Positions 24,158 through 33,024 of a stretch of DNA of 36,512 nucleotides are shown here, piece after piece. The number at the start of each line of letters is the position of its first letter. Position 1 is the first letter of the stretch. Both the position numbers and the translations under genes were made by a program. Origin of the DNA: an uncultured Pseudomonadota bacterium (GTDB lineage Bacteria > Pseudomonadota > Gammaproteobacteria > Comchoanobacterales > Comchoanobacteraceae). The stretch is from contig CAJVZW010000014.1 of NCBI GenBank assembly GCA_913020085.1, positions 1-36,512 on the forward strand. Direction: 5' to 3'. The notes below the pieces were generated by a model, which had not been told where the DNA came from, searched no databases, and saw nothing but the letters and a program-made list of their open reading frames with translations.

Positions 24158-26491
24158 ATGTCAGAATTGTTGGTTAACCAAAATACATACGCTGTCCTTC
24201 CTCTAAGAGATGTTGTTGTATTCCCTAAAATGGCCGCGACGGTTTATGTTGGGCGTACAAGGTCTGTCGCAGCACTTCGTTCAGCTGAGGAGAAAAGTCA
24301 ATATATCTTTGTTGTCACGCAACGTGATAAACAATGCGACAACCCCAAAGAAAGCGATTTATACCAAGTGGGAACGATCTGTAGAATCCTTCAGGCAATT
24401 GATCTGCAGGAAAATACTCAAAAGATCCTAGTTGAAGGGGTTTGCCGGGCGGAAATTAATTCTTTTACACCTTCCGAGCAATTTGATGAAGTTACGGTAA
24501 CTAGTCTATCAGACGATGCCAAAGTGCTTGAATCAGAGGGCCACTTGCTTCCGATGTTAGAGGCCAAGTTTAAAGAGTATGTTGACCTTAGTGAGGTGAT
24601 TTCTCAAGATGCCCTGCTTTCTCTGCATGCGCTGAATGATGTCTCTGCATATGCTGATTTAATTTCTGTTCATATCACGCTAACGATGGAAGAGCGACAG
24701 GATCTACTAGAAATGCTTGATGTGAAGCAGCGAGTAGAGCGAGTACTATATTTACTAGTAAGAGATTCCCAGCGGATAAAGATGCTGAAGCGTATTCGTG
24801 AGAATGTGAAAGATAAATTTGTTAAAGAACAAGAAAAAATGCTGAAGATGGAAACATTAAAGGCATATAAATCTGAGCTAGGTATCGATGATGATCCATC
24901 TGTTATGGAGGCTAAAGGTTTTGAGAAAAAGCTTGATAGCCTTAAGTTAACAGATCAAGCAAAAGAAAAATGTAAATCTGAGCTTGCTAAACTGAATATG
25001 ATGCCACCAATGTCTGCCGAAGCGTCCGTGATTCGTGCTTATTTAGATACAGTATTTTCGTTGCCATGGGGCGAGAAAAAGAAGCTTTCAAAAGATATGG
25101 CTCAGGCAGAAGGTACGCTTAATAGAGATCACTATGGACTTGAGCGAGTGAAAGACGTCATTCTAGAGACCATGTCCGTTCAAAAACGCCTTGATAAATC
25201 TGCTCGCAATCAAGCACCGATCCTTTGTCTTGTGGGTCCGCCTGGCGTTGGAAAAACCTCACTGGCAAAATCAATTGCTGATGCTGTTGGTAGAGACTTT
25301 ATTCGTATCTCATTGGGTGGTGTTAGAGATGAAGCAGAAATCAGGGGTCACCGAAAGACATACATAGGGGCAATGCCCGGAAGAATTATCAAAGCACTTG
25401 CGCGTGCTGGATCTAGTAACTGTATGATACTGCTGGATGAGATCGATAAAATGGGTATGGACTTCCGAGGTGATCCAGCATCTGCCTTACTAGAGGTACT
25501 TGATCCAGAGCAGAATCATATATTCAATGATCACTATTTAGAGCTTGATTTTGACCTAAGTGAAGTGATGTTTATAACTACTGCAAATACGCTTGATATA
25601 CCTGAAGCATTATTTGACCGGATGGAAATTGTTCGACTGGCAGGTTATACGCAGCAGGAAAAACTACAGATTGGCAAAAGATATTTGCTTCCAAAAGTTC
25701 TAGAAAAGTGTGGTTTGCAGAACGTTAATGTCAATTTCACCGATTCGGCCCTCACCTGCGTAATTAATCACTACACTCGGGAGTCGGGTGTTCGTGAGCT
25801 GGAAAGACAGTTAAATCGAGTGCTGAGGAAAGTCGTCCGTAAATACGATAAAGAATCGCGTAAGTTTGACAAAATTACCATCGGAACTGTTCAGGTAAAG
25901 CATCACCTCGGTCCTGAATTATATTCTTTCCAGAAAAAACAGTCAGAGGATAAGGTGGGCTGTGTGAAAGGCCTTGCTTGGACCAGCAGTGGTGGGGATA
26001 TGTTATCTGTAGAGGCCTTGGTGCTACCAGGCTCTGGGCAGCTAACATATACAGGTAGCCTTGGAGACGTTATGAAGGAGTCTATTAAGGCTTCACTGTC
26101 ATTAGTTAAAGAGTATACAATTCCTACACAAGTTCCAAAGGACTTCTATAAAGAGCATGATATTCATATTCATGTGCCAGAGGGAGCCACACCTAAAGAT
26201 GGCCCAAGTGCTGGGATTACTATATCAACCGCTTTATTGTCTGCAGTTACACAAAAGGCAGTAAAGGCAGATGTTGCGATGACTGGTGAGGTTACTTTGC
26301 ATGGCCAGGTTTTAAAGATCGGTGGGCTGAAGGAAAAGCTATTAGCTGCACAGCGCGGTGGAGCAAATTCTGTTTTAATTCCTGATGAGAATAAAGCTGA
26401 ATTATCTGAGATACCATCGGTATTGTTAAAAGGGATTGATATCATACCAGTATCAAAAGTTTTCCAAGTATTTGACCATGCCATTTTATAG
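24158..26491 (+). CDS. lon: ATP-dependent protease Lon
   Basis: Cytoplasmic AAA+ serine protease for misfolded and regulatory proteins. Its 777 residues comprise an N-terminal substrate domain (about 10-200), a coiled-coil linker (about 200-300), a AAA+ module (Walker A GPPGVGKT at 360-367, Walker B ILLDEIDK near 425) and a C-terminal protease domain. The Ser-Lys dyad is Ser684 (KDGPSAG) and Lys727 (GGLKEK). The linker, usually containing a Q-R-E-Y-Y-L-N-E-Q motif, is strongly diverged here (K-F-V-K-E-Q-E-K-M-L-K in its place). The GAGGAG site is strong. The last 14 bases overlap the nuclease gene. Confidence 0.97.
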   Translation: MSELLVNQNTYAVLPLRDVVVFPKMAATVYVGRTRSVAALRSAEEKSQYIFVVTQRDKQCDNPKESDLYQVGTICRILQAIDLQENTQKILVEGVCRAEINSFTPSEQFDEVTVTSLSDDAKVLESEGHLLPMLEAKFKEYVDLSEVISQDALLSLHALNDVSAYADLISVHITLTMEERQDLLEMLDVKQRVERVLYLLVRDSQRIKMLKRIRENVKDKFVKEQEKMLKMETLKAYKSELGIDDDPSVMEAKGFEKKLDSLKLTDQAKEKCKSELAKLNMMPPMSAEASVIRAYLDTVFSLPWGEKKKLSKDMAQAEGTLNRDHYGLERVKDVILETMSVQKRLDKSARNQAPILCLVGPPGVGKTSLAKSIADAVGRDFIRISLGGVRDEAEIRGHRKTYIGAMPGRIIKALARAGSSNCMILLDEIDKMGMDFRGDPASALLEVLDPEQNHIFNDHYLELDFDLSEVMFITTANTLDIPEALFDRMEIVRLAGYTQQEKLQIGKRYLLPKVLEKCGLQNVNVNFTDSALTCVINHYTRESGVRELERQLNRVLRKVVRKYDKESRKFDKITIGTVQVKHHLGPELYSFQKKQSEDKVGCVKGLAWTSSGGDMLSVEALVLPGSGQLTYTGSLGDVMKESIKASLSLVKEYTIPTQVPKDFYKEHDIHIHVPEGATPKDGPSAGITISTALLSAVTQKAVKADVAMTGEVTLHGQVLKIGGLKEKLLAAQRGGANSVLIPDENKAELSEIPSVLLKGIDIIPVSKVFQVFDHAIL

Positions 26492-27278
26492 ACTGTGTCT
26501 AATTTGGCTGTTGATACTATCTGCGAATGTTTATTGCTGGGGGCCTACTGGTCATCGAATCATCGCTCTTCACGCCCAGAATCATATGGCGCCAAATACT
26601 TTAAAATGGATTGAGGAGCATACAGGTGTCAGGTCATTGGCCTGGGAAGCAAACTGGGCTGATGAGATAAAGTCAGATTTTAAGCTGAAACAGAATCGCT
26701 CATGGCATTATGCTCATTACCCTGACTTAGGCCACTCTAAACAGATCATTACAGCAATCAGTTATAATAAAAAAGTATTACTTGACTCACAAAGTACCAA
26801 AGCGCAAAAAAAAGAGGCACTGCGCTGGTTGATTCATTTAGTGGGTGATTTGCATCAGCCCCTTCATGTCACGGGGAAGAAAGAGGCCGGTTTTAATGGA
26901 TGTATGGTAAAATTTTTGTACCCAAAAAAAGTAGTGGGATTACATGCGTTGTGGGACTCACATATTATTAATCAGCAAAACATTAGTTTTACCGAGTGGC
27001 AACAGTGGCTAGATGAGCAGCCTGTTAAAGTTGAGTATTTGGATTCACCAGAGAAGTGGGCTGATGAATCATATATAATTTCTAGGCAAATTTTACCAAA
27101 ACAGAAGACTGAGTTATATTGCAAACTCAGTAAAAACGACCGAATTAGTTTAAAAGACATGCCGATGATTAACAGAAAATATATCTATGAAAACATGCCA
27201 ATACTTAATTCTCAACTTTACAAGGCGGGCATTCGTCTTGCGCATCTGTTTGATATGATTGCAGATCTCTCCCAATAA
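26478..27278 (+). CDS. Secreted S1/P1-type zinc nuclease
   Basis: Single-strand-specific nuclease/3'-nucleotidase family (P1/S1). A signal peptide covers 1-20, so the mature protein would begin at Trp21, the N-terminal Trp that is itself a zinc ligand in P1. All nine zinc ligands can be placed: Trp21, His26 (W-G-P-T-G-H), Asp62 (WAD), His77, His120, Asp124, His130 (H-L-V-G-D-L-H-Q-P-L-H), His156 and Asp160 (L-H-A-L-W-D), with family spacing in the last five. At 266 residues it is similar to P1 (270). The ATG lies 14 bases inside lon. Exported to periplasm or medium; nucleic-acid scavenging or host interaction are both possible. Confidence 0.88.
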   Translation: MPFYRLCLIWLLILSANVYCWGPTGHRIIALHAQNHMAPNTLKWIEEHTGVRSLAWEANWADEIKSDFKLKQNRSWHYAHYPDLGHSKQIITAISYNKKVLLDSQSTKAQKKEALRWLIHLVGDLHQPLHVTGKKEAGFNGCMVKFLYPKKVVGLHALWDSHIINQQNISFTEWQQWLDEQPVKVEYLDSPEKWADESYIISRQILPKQKTELYCKLSKNDRISLKDMPMINRKYIYENMPILNSQLYKAGIRLAHLFDMIADLSQ

Positions 27279-27320
27279 ATTGATTATCAACAATTCTATC
27301 AAAAGGGCGTTAGCCGGTAC

Positions 27321-28163
27321 CTATAATTGGTTTTGAAGTGTTTCTGTTGTATTGAGCTCATGATTATTATTTGGCTCTAACATTACATAGCTATCGGGTG
27401 ATCGTGCTATATTTTGGGTTAATTCCATGCTTGTGGTGGGGGTGATATCGCTAGGCGTATCATTATTTGTGCTCGAATTTATTTGTTTCAGAGTTAATAC
27501 AAGAGAATTAGTGGCAGCAAAAATCACCCCGCCACATAAAGACGAAGCAATGTGATATTCAACCGGCATATCTGCGCCAGTTGTGTTTTGTGAAACGAAA
27601 AATCCAAGAGATGGTATCACCACAATGGAGGAATGACGAAGTATCAGCAGGGTTAAAGTAGGATACTTTTCTGGATGAGTCATTGCTTTTTTGGCAGCCA
27701 ACTTTTCTATATAAACCTGTGGGGGGAAAAATAATGCAGCTCCAATTAGGCCGCTAATGGCTGCTTCATGAATGTTAAAGTTAGGTTCTATGTTTTTCAA
27801 AACAGCTGCGCCTATAGCAGAATAGGCACTTTGCGCCGCAATGCTCAAAATAGTTAATAAAGAGAGTGCTTTGTTACTAGTGGTTCCAAAAGAAATAATC
27901 ATCTTTGTCTTTACCGACTCGCAAGCTTCTGCTGCCGGAATTAACCACGCTCCACTTAGACCAAGATAGTCTATGATAGGGTGAAAGGCTCTTTGCGCAA
28001 TTATCTCGGGCTGTTCACCTATCTCAAGAATATTCGAAGGAGATTCGGTGACGTCCCCTAGACAAACCGCTTCTGGAAAATTCTCTAAATCTTCATTGGG
28101 TGTTTCAACATTAACCTCTAATTCATCTATATGGGTGGTATTTATGGTTTCAGTATTATTCAT
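27321..28163 (-). CDS. Orphan membrane protein with acidic N-terminal extension
   Basis: A 280-residue protein I do not recognise. The N-terminal 60 residues are hydrophilic and acidic (many Glu, Asp, Asn, Thr). About four hydrophobic segments follow (around 87-112, 130-150, 168-195, 203-224). The tail of about 50 residues is hydrophilic, rich in Asn, Thr and Ser. An AAGG site precedes the ATG. The layout of soluble N-terminus, hydrophobic core and Asn/Thr-rich tail recalls membrane-inserted secreted effectors of intracellular bacteria, but that is only a pattern. It stands alone between the nuclease (convergent, 42 bases apart) and an ABC exporter (divergent). Confidence 0.7.
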   Translation of the reverse strand: MNNTETINTTHIDELEVNVETPNEDLENFPEAVCLGDVTESPSNILEIGEQPEIIAQRAFHPIIDYLGLSGAWLIPAAEACESVKTKMIISFGTTSNKALSLLTILSIAAQSAYSAIGAAVLKNIEPNFNIHEAAISGLIGAALFFPPQVYIEKLAAKKAMTHPEKYPTLTLLILRHSSIVVIPSLGFFVSQNTTGADMPVEYHIASSLCGGVIFAATNSLVLTLKQINSSTNNDTPSDITPTTSMELTQNIARSPDSYVMLEPNNNHELNTTETLQNQL

Positions 28164-28291
28164 GATGTGCCTTATTGATTTAGTGATGATAATGTTAGAG
28201 ATTATATCAGCTAATGATTATAAGTAAACAACGTTTTCAAGTAAGCTATGAGAGTATAAAACTGGTAGCATGAGCCATTTATCAATAAGTC

Positions 28292-28321
28292 TTGACCCTT
28301 ATTAGTACCTGTAGGTATATT
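28292..28321 (+). promoter_or_regulatory. Putative promoter for the ABC exporter
   Basis: TTGACC (28292-28297), an 18-base spacer, TATATT (28316-28321). This gives a leader of about 90 bases before the ABC gene. The rest of the 28164-28418 intergenic region shows nothing else I can name. Confidence 0.5.
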
Positions 28322-28418
28322 TAATGGGAACTTAGGCAATAAAAGTTATGGTAAATATCAACTTATCTAGCTAACGTCTGCTTGGAGTCATCAATTAACG
28401 TAACTGTGGATCATGCTA

Positions 28419-30056
28419 ATGGAGACACTATCAATAAAGTCGATCAGTCGGCAATTTACTTATTTAATTGTTCTTGCAACTTTTACTGTTGTTGCTGTCA
28501 GTGGTATCACACTGTTGCTTCCAGTTCTTTTGGGTGCCTGGGTTGGTTATAGTCAGAGTATTCAAAGTATATGGATATGGATTGCCAGTTATATTCTTGT
28601 ATTCGCTATGGCGTCAAGTCTAAGAGTTTATGTATTTAGCCATTTGGCACAGAGGGTCAAGGATTATTTGCAAAACCATTTGCGCCGATCATTGTTTTCA
28701 CATTTTCAGGCTGAGGGGGTGGCAGTCTATCAATCGCGGGTGAGTGATCTTAACCTTATTGAAAATACCATAGAGCAGGGAGCGTCTCAGTTTTTAAGAA
28801 ACTGTCTCTTAATTATAGGGGGGCTAATTCTTATGGTTTACACCTCTATTAATCTAACATTGATGATTTTTTTCATCCTGCCAGTTTGTATTTTCCCCTT
28901 ACTTTATTGCCTGAGAGGGTATCGCAATGCATCGAACCTACTCAATGATCTAGAGGATAAAGATCAGCAGTTGGCGCTGAGTTTTATGAATTATCTTTTG
29001 CCGATTTGGTATTATAATCGTTCAAATTGGGCGCTTGATAAACTCAGTCATTATCATGAAGATTTGGTGTTAGCGCGATCAAAAAAGCTGATGTACCGCG
29101 TGGGAATAACATTTCTTGGTCTTCTTTTTGTATTTTTAGGTCTGGCACTAATTATGTATCTCGCTACAGGTTTTAGTTTTGATCAACAGATTTTAGCAAA
29201 CCATGAGCTTGTTCGTTTTGCGGTTGTTACTTTATTGGTTGCTATTGCTGCCTCTGGCTTATCTGACCTTTTGCATCAGATTTCAAATGCAATGTCAGCA
29301 TTTGATCGTCTATCAAACCAAAAAGTGAGCACCTCATCCGATGTAAATATACCGCAGCAATTTGAGGACATGACCATTCAGTCATTAAATTACCAATATC
29401 CTGGGGCAAATGAGTCAGTGATTGCTGATCTAGATATCGATATTACGAAAGGTGAGAAAATAGCAGTTGTTGGCGTGTCTGGTGTGGGTAAGAGTACATT
29501 ACTAAAATTGATTCTTGGATTGATTGCGCCTGATTCTGGTGAGATAAAAATCAATAAACAAAATAGCTCTATGGAGGCATCATGGCGTGCTTATTTTGCA
29601 TTTATCCTCGGGCTTAACCCGGTTTTGCATTCATCAATCAGGGATAATCTTCTTCTGGGGGCGGAATGTGACGCACATGCAATTGAGCTTGCCTTAAAGA
29701 ATATGGCAATGGATAAATGGCAATCATCCCATAATATATTTGATCAAATGCAGCAAGCATCAAGTGGACAACTACAAAGAATTCAGGCCATATCAGCCAT
29801 TGTTCAAGATCGTCCCATACTTGTCTTAGATGAGGTGAGCAGTCATTGTGATAGTGATACTCAAAAGCTTGTGCATCAGTATTTATTTAATCTTCCTCAA
29901 ACGATTATTGTTGCTACACATCAGTCAGATCTTGTGATGAGATCTGATCGTGTGATCTTCTTACAAAATCGTCGCGCTCCCATGATTGCGACTCATCATG
30001 AGTTACTTCAATCCTCTAAGGCCTATCAGGCGCTGATGATTGACGAGGCAGTATAA
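28419..30056 (+). CDS. ABC exporter (fused permease and ATPase) with degenerate ATPase motifs
   Basis: A 545-residue half-transporter: five to six transmembrane segments (about 13-38, 45-66, 128-165, 220-250, 265-285), then a nucleotide-binding domain from about 310. Walker A is G-V-S-G-V-G-K-S-T and Walker B is I-L-V-L-D-E, with an H-loop T-H-Q. The signature LSGGQ has become S-S-G-Q, the Q-loop Gln appears replaced (I-L-G-L-N-P), and the D-loop reads S-S-H-C-D. ATP binding is plausible; hydrolysis may be weak or depend on a partner. ATG 28419 is chosen for spacing to GGA at 28408-28410; ATG 28413 is too close. Substrate unknown. Confidence 0.8.
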   Translation: METLSIKSISRQFTYLIVLATFTVVAVSGITLLLPVLLGAWVGYSQSIQSIWIWIASYILVFAMASSLRVYVFSHLAQRVKDYLQNHLRRSLFSHFQAEGVAVYQSRVSDLNLIENTIEQGASQFLRNCLLIIGGLILMVYTSINLTLMIFFILPVCIFPLLYCLRGYRNASNLLNDLEDKDQQLALSFMNYLLPIWYYNRSNWALDKLSHYHEDLVLARSKKLMYRVGITFLGLLFVFLGLALIMYLATGFSFDQQILANHELVRFAVVTLLVAIAASGLSDLLHQISNAMSAFDRLSNQKVSTSSDVNIPQQFEDMTIQSLNYQYPGANESVIADLDIDITKGEKIAVVGVSGVGKSTLLKLILGLIAPDSGEIKINKQNSSMEASWRAYFAFILGLNPVLHSSIRDNLLLGAECDAHAIELALKNMAMDKWQSSHNIFDQMQQASSGQLQRIQAISAIVQDRPILVLDEVSSHCDSDTQKLVHQYLFNLPQTIIVATHQSDLVMRSDRVIFLQNRRAPMIATHHELLQSSKAYQALMIDEAV

Positions 30057-30098
30057 TTTACATTACACTTGAATAACGATGGGCCAAAGGGACTTACA

Positions 30099-30497
30099 GT
30101 GCGTATAAAACATTTCTTGTCAATGCTAACTTATTTTATTTTTATCGACGCTATTTGGATTATATTCGTTGCCAAGCCGCTGTATATGCAAGAGTTAGGT
30201 GTCATTGCGACCGAAAAGCCTGATCTGATAATTGTGGCTGCCCTTATATATGCAATATTGTATGCAGGATTACATGTTTTTGTACTTATGGGTTTATGGA
30301 GGGGGAAATCAGGACATATGCTATCAATGGAGGCCATTTTATATGGGCTCAGTGTTTATGGCGTCTATACAATGACAAATTATTTGGTTATCCCAAAGTG
30401 GTCGATGTTGCTGGTTGCAACTGATATTGCATGGGGGATTTTCCTATGTTTATCAACAGTTTTGTTGGGAATATGGCTACGAAGATTCGATCGTTGA
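30099..30497 (+). CDS. DUF2177 family membrane protein
   Basis: A 132-residue integral membrane protein with four hydrophobic segments. Motifs fit DUF2177: F-I-D-A-I-W near the start, then G-L-S-V-Y-G-V-Y-T-M-T-N, and D-I-A-W-G near the C-terminus. GTG 30099 is preferred because AAAGGGA lies 6 bases upstream; a TTG at 30069 would add ten hydrophilic residues. Function of the family is unknown. It follows the ABC exporter closely and may share its transcript. Confidence 0.75.
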   Translation: MRIKHFLSMLTYFIFIDAIWIIFVAKPLYMQELGVIATEKPDLIIVAALIYAILYAGLHVFVLMGLWRGKSGHMLSMEAILYGLSVYGVYTMTNYLVIPKWSMLLVATDIAWGIFLCLSTVLLGIWLRRFDR

Positions 30498-30498
30498 A

Positions 30499-30527
30499 TT
30501 GCAGGAATCAATTAGATGGACTATAAT
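30499..30527 (+). promoter_or_regulatory. Putative promoter for hpf
   Basis: TTGCAG (30499-30504), a 17-base spacer, a perfect TATAAT (30522-30527). Start expected near 30534, with a CTGGAG ribosome-binding site at 30542-30546. Confidence 0.6.
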
Positions 30528-30553
30528 ATAATAATAAAACACTGGAGATGCCG

Positions 30554-30874
30554 ATGTCAAAAAACGCTATACAATTCACTACACATCACTCAATGCCTTC
30601 AGACTCCCTAAAAAATCATGCACTCAAAAGACTTGAAACAATTGAAAGGCATTTTAATCAAATAACAAATATAAAAGTTACATTTAACGTTGAAGGAACG
30701 AACCGTTATAAAGCATCTGTGGCAGTAATGGTGCCTCCAAGAAAATTATTGTTTGCTGATGAGGTGGCTTCAGATATGTATGAAGCAGTTGATCTTGTTA
30801 TGAGGAAAGTTGATCATTTGGTTCGTGATCATAAGTCAAAGATCAGAGAACATCCTCATGATGACAAATCATGA
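30554..30874 (+). CDS. hpf: Ribosome hibernation promoting factor (short form)
   Basis: A 106-residue short HPF/RaiA-family protein that binds the 30S decoding region and promotes inactive 100S ribosomes in stationary phase. Family features are the opening strand with the SDSLKNHALKRLETIERHF helix, the strand I-K-V-T-F-N, and D-M-Y-E-A-V-D-L-V then K-V-D-H-L-V-R-D-H-K. The start ATG 30554 is set by the GGAG site; ATG 30548 is in frame but too close. In many gammaproteobacteria hpf sits in lptA-lptB-rpoN-hpf-ptsN. Here it converges with lptB and overlaps it by 19 bases, with no rpoN or ptsN nearby. Confidence 0.9.
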   Translation: MSKNAIQFTTHHSMPSDSLKNHALKRLETIERHFNQITNIKVTFNVEGTNRYKASVAVMVPPRKLLFADEVASDMYEAVDLVMRKVDHLVRDHKSKIREHPHDDKS

Positions 30875-31596
30875 AATTGATCATTTAAGTAAAATTCATT
30901 AACCTGCGAATGAGCTGCAATTTCATTTTTCGTACCAGTTGCCAGGACAGTCCCGTTGACAATGACAGAAATCTTATCACACAGTAAAAGAATTTCTCTT
31001 GCATTATGATCCGTGATAAAAACGGTAATTCCCATTTTCGATAATTGTAATATCAGATCTCTAATCTCAGAAACGGCTATGGGATCCACACCAGCAAATG
31101 GTTCATCCATTAATAGTAATTTTGGTTTTAGCGCAAGTATGCGGGCAAGCTCAGTGCGTCTTGCTTCTCCGCCTGACAAGCTTTGTGCTGGAGTTTTTTT
31201 CAGGCGTTGAAGTTGCAGTTGGTTCAATAGCTGATCGCAGTATGTTTTGTAATCTGAGCGAGAGGATTTAGATAGCTCCAGTGCACAATATATATTATCT
31301 TCTACGGTTAATTCTGGGAACAAAGAGCGTTCTTGAGCCATATAACCTAAGCCATTTTGTGCCCTTTGTGCCAATGACATTTTTGATATTTCATGTCCGT
31401 CTAAAAATATTTGGCCAGTTTTTGACTTGATCAATCCGCAGATCAGATGAAATGTCGTTGTTTTTCCTGCCCCGTTGGGGCCGAGCAAACCACGGATTTC
31501 ACCAGCAGCAATACTCAGATTAATATCACTTACAATTTTTTTCTGCTTTGAGCAGTAACTCAGGCTTTCAACTTTCAATAAGGGTTTTTGCATCAT
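30856..31596 (-). CDS. lptB: LPS export ABC transporter ATP-binding protein LptB
   Basis: Cytoplasmic ATPase that powers LptFG to extract lipopolysaccharide from the inner membrane and push it along the Lpt bridge. The 246-residue protein has Walker A GPNGAGKTT (near 39-47), signature S-L-S-G-G-E-A-R-R-T-E-L-A-R (near 140), Walker B LLLMDEPFAGVDPIAV (near 160-175) and H-loop I-T-D-H-N-A-R-E, all specific to LptB. The usual partners lptA/lptC are not adjacent. The gene begins in the last 4 bases of mltD, so the two are coupled, and overlaps convergent hpf. Confidence 0.95.
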   Translation of the reverse strand: MMQKPLLKVESLSYCSKQKKIVSDINLSIAAGEIRGLLGPNGAGKTTTFHLICGLIKSKTGQIFLDGHEISKMSLAQRAQNGLGYMAQERSLFPELTVEDNIYCALELSKSSRSDYKTYCDQLLNQLQLQRLKKTPAQSLSGGEARRTELARILALKPKLLLMDEPFAGVDPIAVSEIRDLILQLSKMGITVFITDHNAREILLLCDKISVIVNGTVLATGTKNEIAAHSQVNEFYLNDQFHDLSS

Positions 31597-32999
31597 GGAA
31601 TCTCAATATATTGGCCAGCTTTAATCAGATTGTCCCTCATATTGTTAAGGCGCTTTATTTCTTTTGGTTGCACACGATATTTCTTTGCAATCGCAATAAT
31701 TGTATCACCGGGTTTGATTTTATGTTTCAGTGGTTTTTTGTTGATCCAAAGAATAACTTTTTGCCCAGTTTCTAATTTTTTCGATGCTTTTAAATGATTC
31801 CAGTAAACAATATGTGCTTTTGGAATGCCAAATTTTTGCGATATTCTGTTTAGTGTTTCTCCCGGTCTAATATGGTATATCAGCTGTGTGGGGCCAGGAT
31901 GGAAATCTGCACTTATGTGTTTATGATCCATATCACGCGTGTCTTCATTAAAAATAATCTTTGAGGGTATCTCAATGCTTTGGCCAATCTTGAGTGTGCC
32001 TAAGTTGGGATTAGCCTTCTGTAGGTCTATTAATCTGATGTTATTTTTACGACTAATACTGGATAGAGTATCACCCTTGATAATGCGATAGTGTGTGCTG
32101 GTATGAATGGATTTTCTGCTTAAATACTTTATGGTCTTATGCCGCATTTTTGTTGGAACAAGAATGGTATTGTTGGTGTCTGGTGCTGTGGTCGGACGGC
32201 GATACCCAGCATTAAGCAATCGTATTTCTTTTAAGCTGACATTCGTTGCGTGTGCCAGTTCTGAAAATTTAATCTGTGAATTGGTTTGAATAGTTGCAAA
32301 TTGGATCTGAGGATCAATTTCGGGGAGCGCAATTCCGTAGTTACTCATGCGGCTAATAATACTCTTGATCGCGAGCAGTTTGGGGACATAGCCCATTGTC
32401 TCTTGCGGGAGATTGAGTGAGAAAAAATCAGGAGAGGTATGATATTTGTTGATAAAATGTTTGCGTGCTCTTTTTACCCGTCCTGCGCCAGCATCATAAG
32501 CAGCAATTGCCATTGACCAATCATTGAAAATCGCATGCAGCCGGGTTAGGTGATCCAGTGCAGCATTTGTAGATTCAATAAGATCTCTCCTTCCGTCATA
32601 CCAATAGTTGATTTTGACTCTTAGATTACTTGCTGTTCCTGGCATCATTTGCCATAGACCACTGGCGCCTGCTCGTGAGTGTGCGAATGGATTGTATGAG
32701 CTTTCGACAATGGGAAGCAGTGCAAGTTCAGTCGGTAACTTTCGTTTTTTTACTTCGCGTAGGATGTAAGGAAGGTAATACTTTGCTGGCTCAATAGCTT
32801 GAGTAAGGATGTGTGGGTGATTTTCGTAAAAACGGATCTGAGCTTTCACAACCGGATGATGGTCGTAGCTTTTCATCATGAATCCACTTTTAACTTGTTG
32901 CCATATGTCTGGCGATGAGCTGGAAAAAAGGTCATAACGGTTATTGTCACAGCCAGTGATAAAAAGTGTCAGTATCGATATAAAAAACAAGTGTCGCAT
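31593..32999 (-). CDS. mltD: Membrane-bound lytic murein transglycosylase D
   Basis: Lipoprotein that cleaves peptidoglycan glycan strands to 1,6-anhydro ends. The lipobox I-T-G-C puts the lipidated Cys at 17. The SLT catalytic domain (about 80-200) has the catalytic Glu in L-P-I-V-E-S-S-Y-N-P, followed by S-R-A-G-A-S-G-L-W-Q-M-M-P. Three LysM peptidoglycan-binding repeats follow, near 300-345, 370-418 and 422-468. The 468 residues fit MltD (E. coli 452). A minus-strand TATAAT (33025-33030) is a likely -10. It overlaps lptB by 4 bases, an unusual pairing of peptidoglycan and LPS-export genes. Confidence 0.93.
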   Translation of the reverse strand: MRHLFFISILTLFITGCDNNRYDLFSSSSPDIWQQVKSGFMMKSYDHHPVVKAQIRFYENHPHILTQAIEPAKYYLPYILREVKKRKLPTELALLPIVESSYNPFAHSRAGASGLWQMMPGTASNLRVKINYWYDGRRDLIESTNAALDHLTRLHAIFNDWSMAIAAYDAGAGRVKRARKHFINKYHTSPDFFSLNLPQETMGYVPKLLAIKSIISRMSNYGIALPEIDPQIQFATIQTNSQIKFSELAHATNVSLKEIRLLNAGYRRPTTAPDTNNTILVPTKMRHKTIKYLSRKSIHTSTHYRIIKGDTLSSISRKNNIRLIDLQKANPNLGTLKIGQSIEIPSKIIFNEDTRDMDHKHISADFHPGPTQLIYHIRPGETLNRISQKFGIPKAHIVYWNHLKASKKLETGQKVILWINKKPLKHKIKPGDTIIAIAKKYRVQPKEIKRLNNMRDNLIKAGQYIEIP

Positions 33000-33024
33000 T
33001 AATCAATCTAGAATTTAAATCAGG

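Noticed and set aside
26478-26540. Lipoprotein signal for the S1/P1 nuclease (Cys at residue 20)
   Set aside because: The residues before Cys (N-V-Y) do not fit a lipobox, and the Trp directly after it must be the free N-terminus to bind zinc in this family.
27279-27320. Intrinsic terminator between the nuclease and the convergent membrane gene
   Set aside because: No stable GC-rich hairpin followed by a T-run is visible on either strand.
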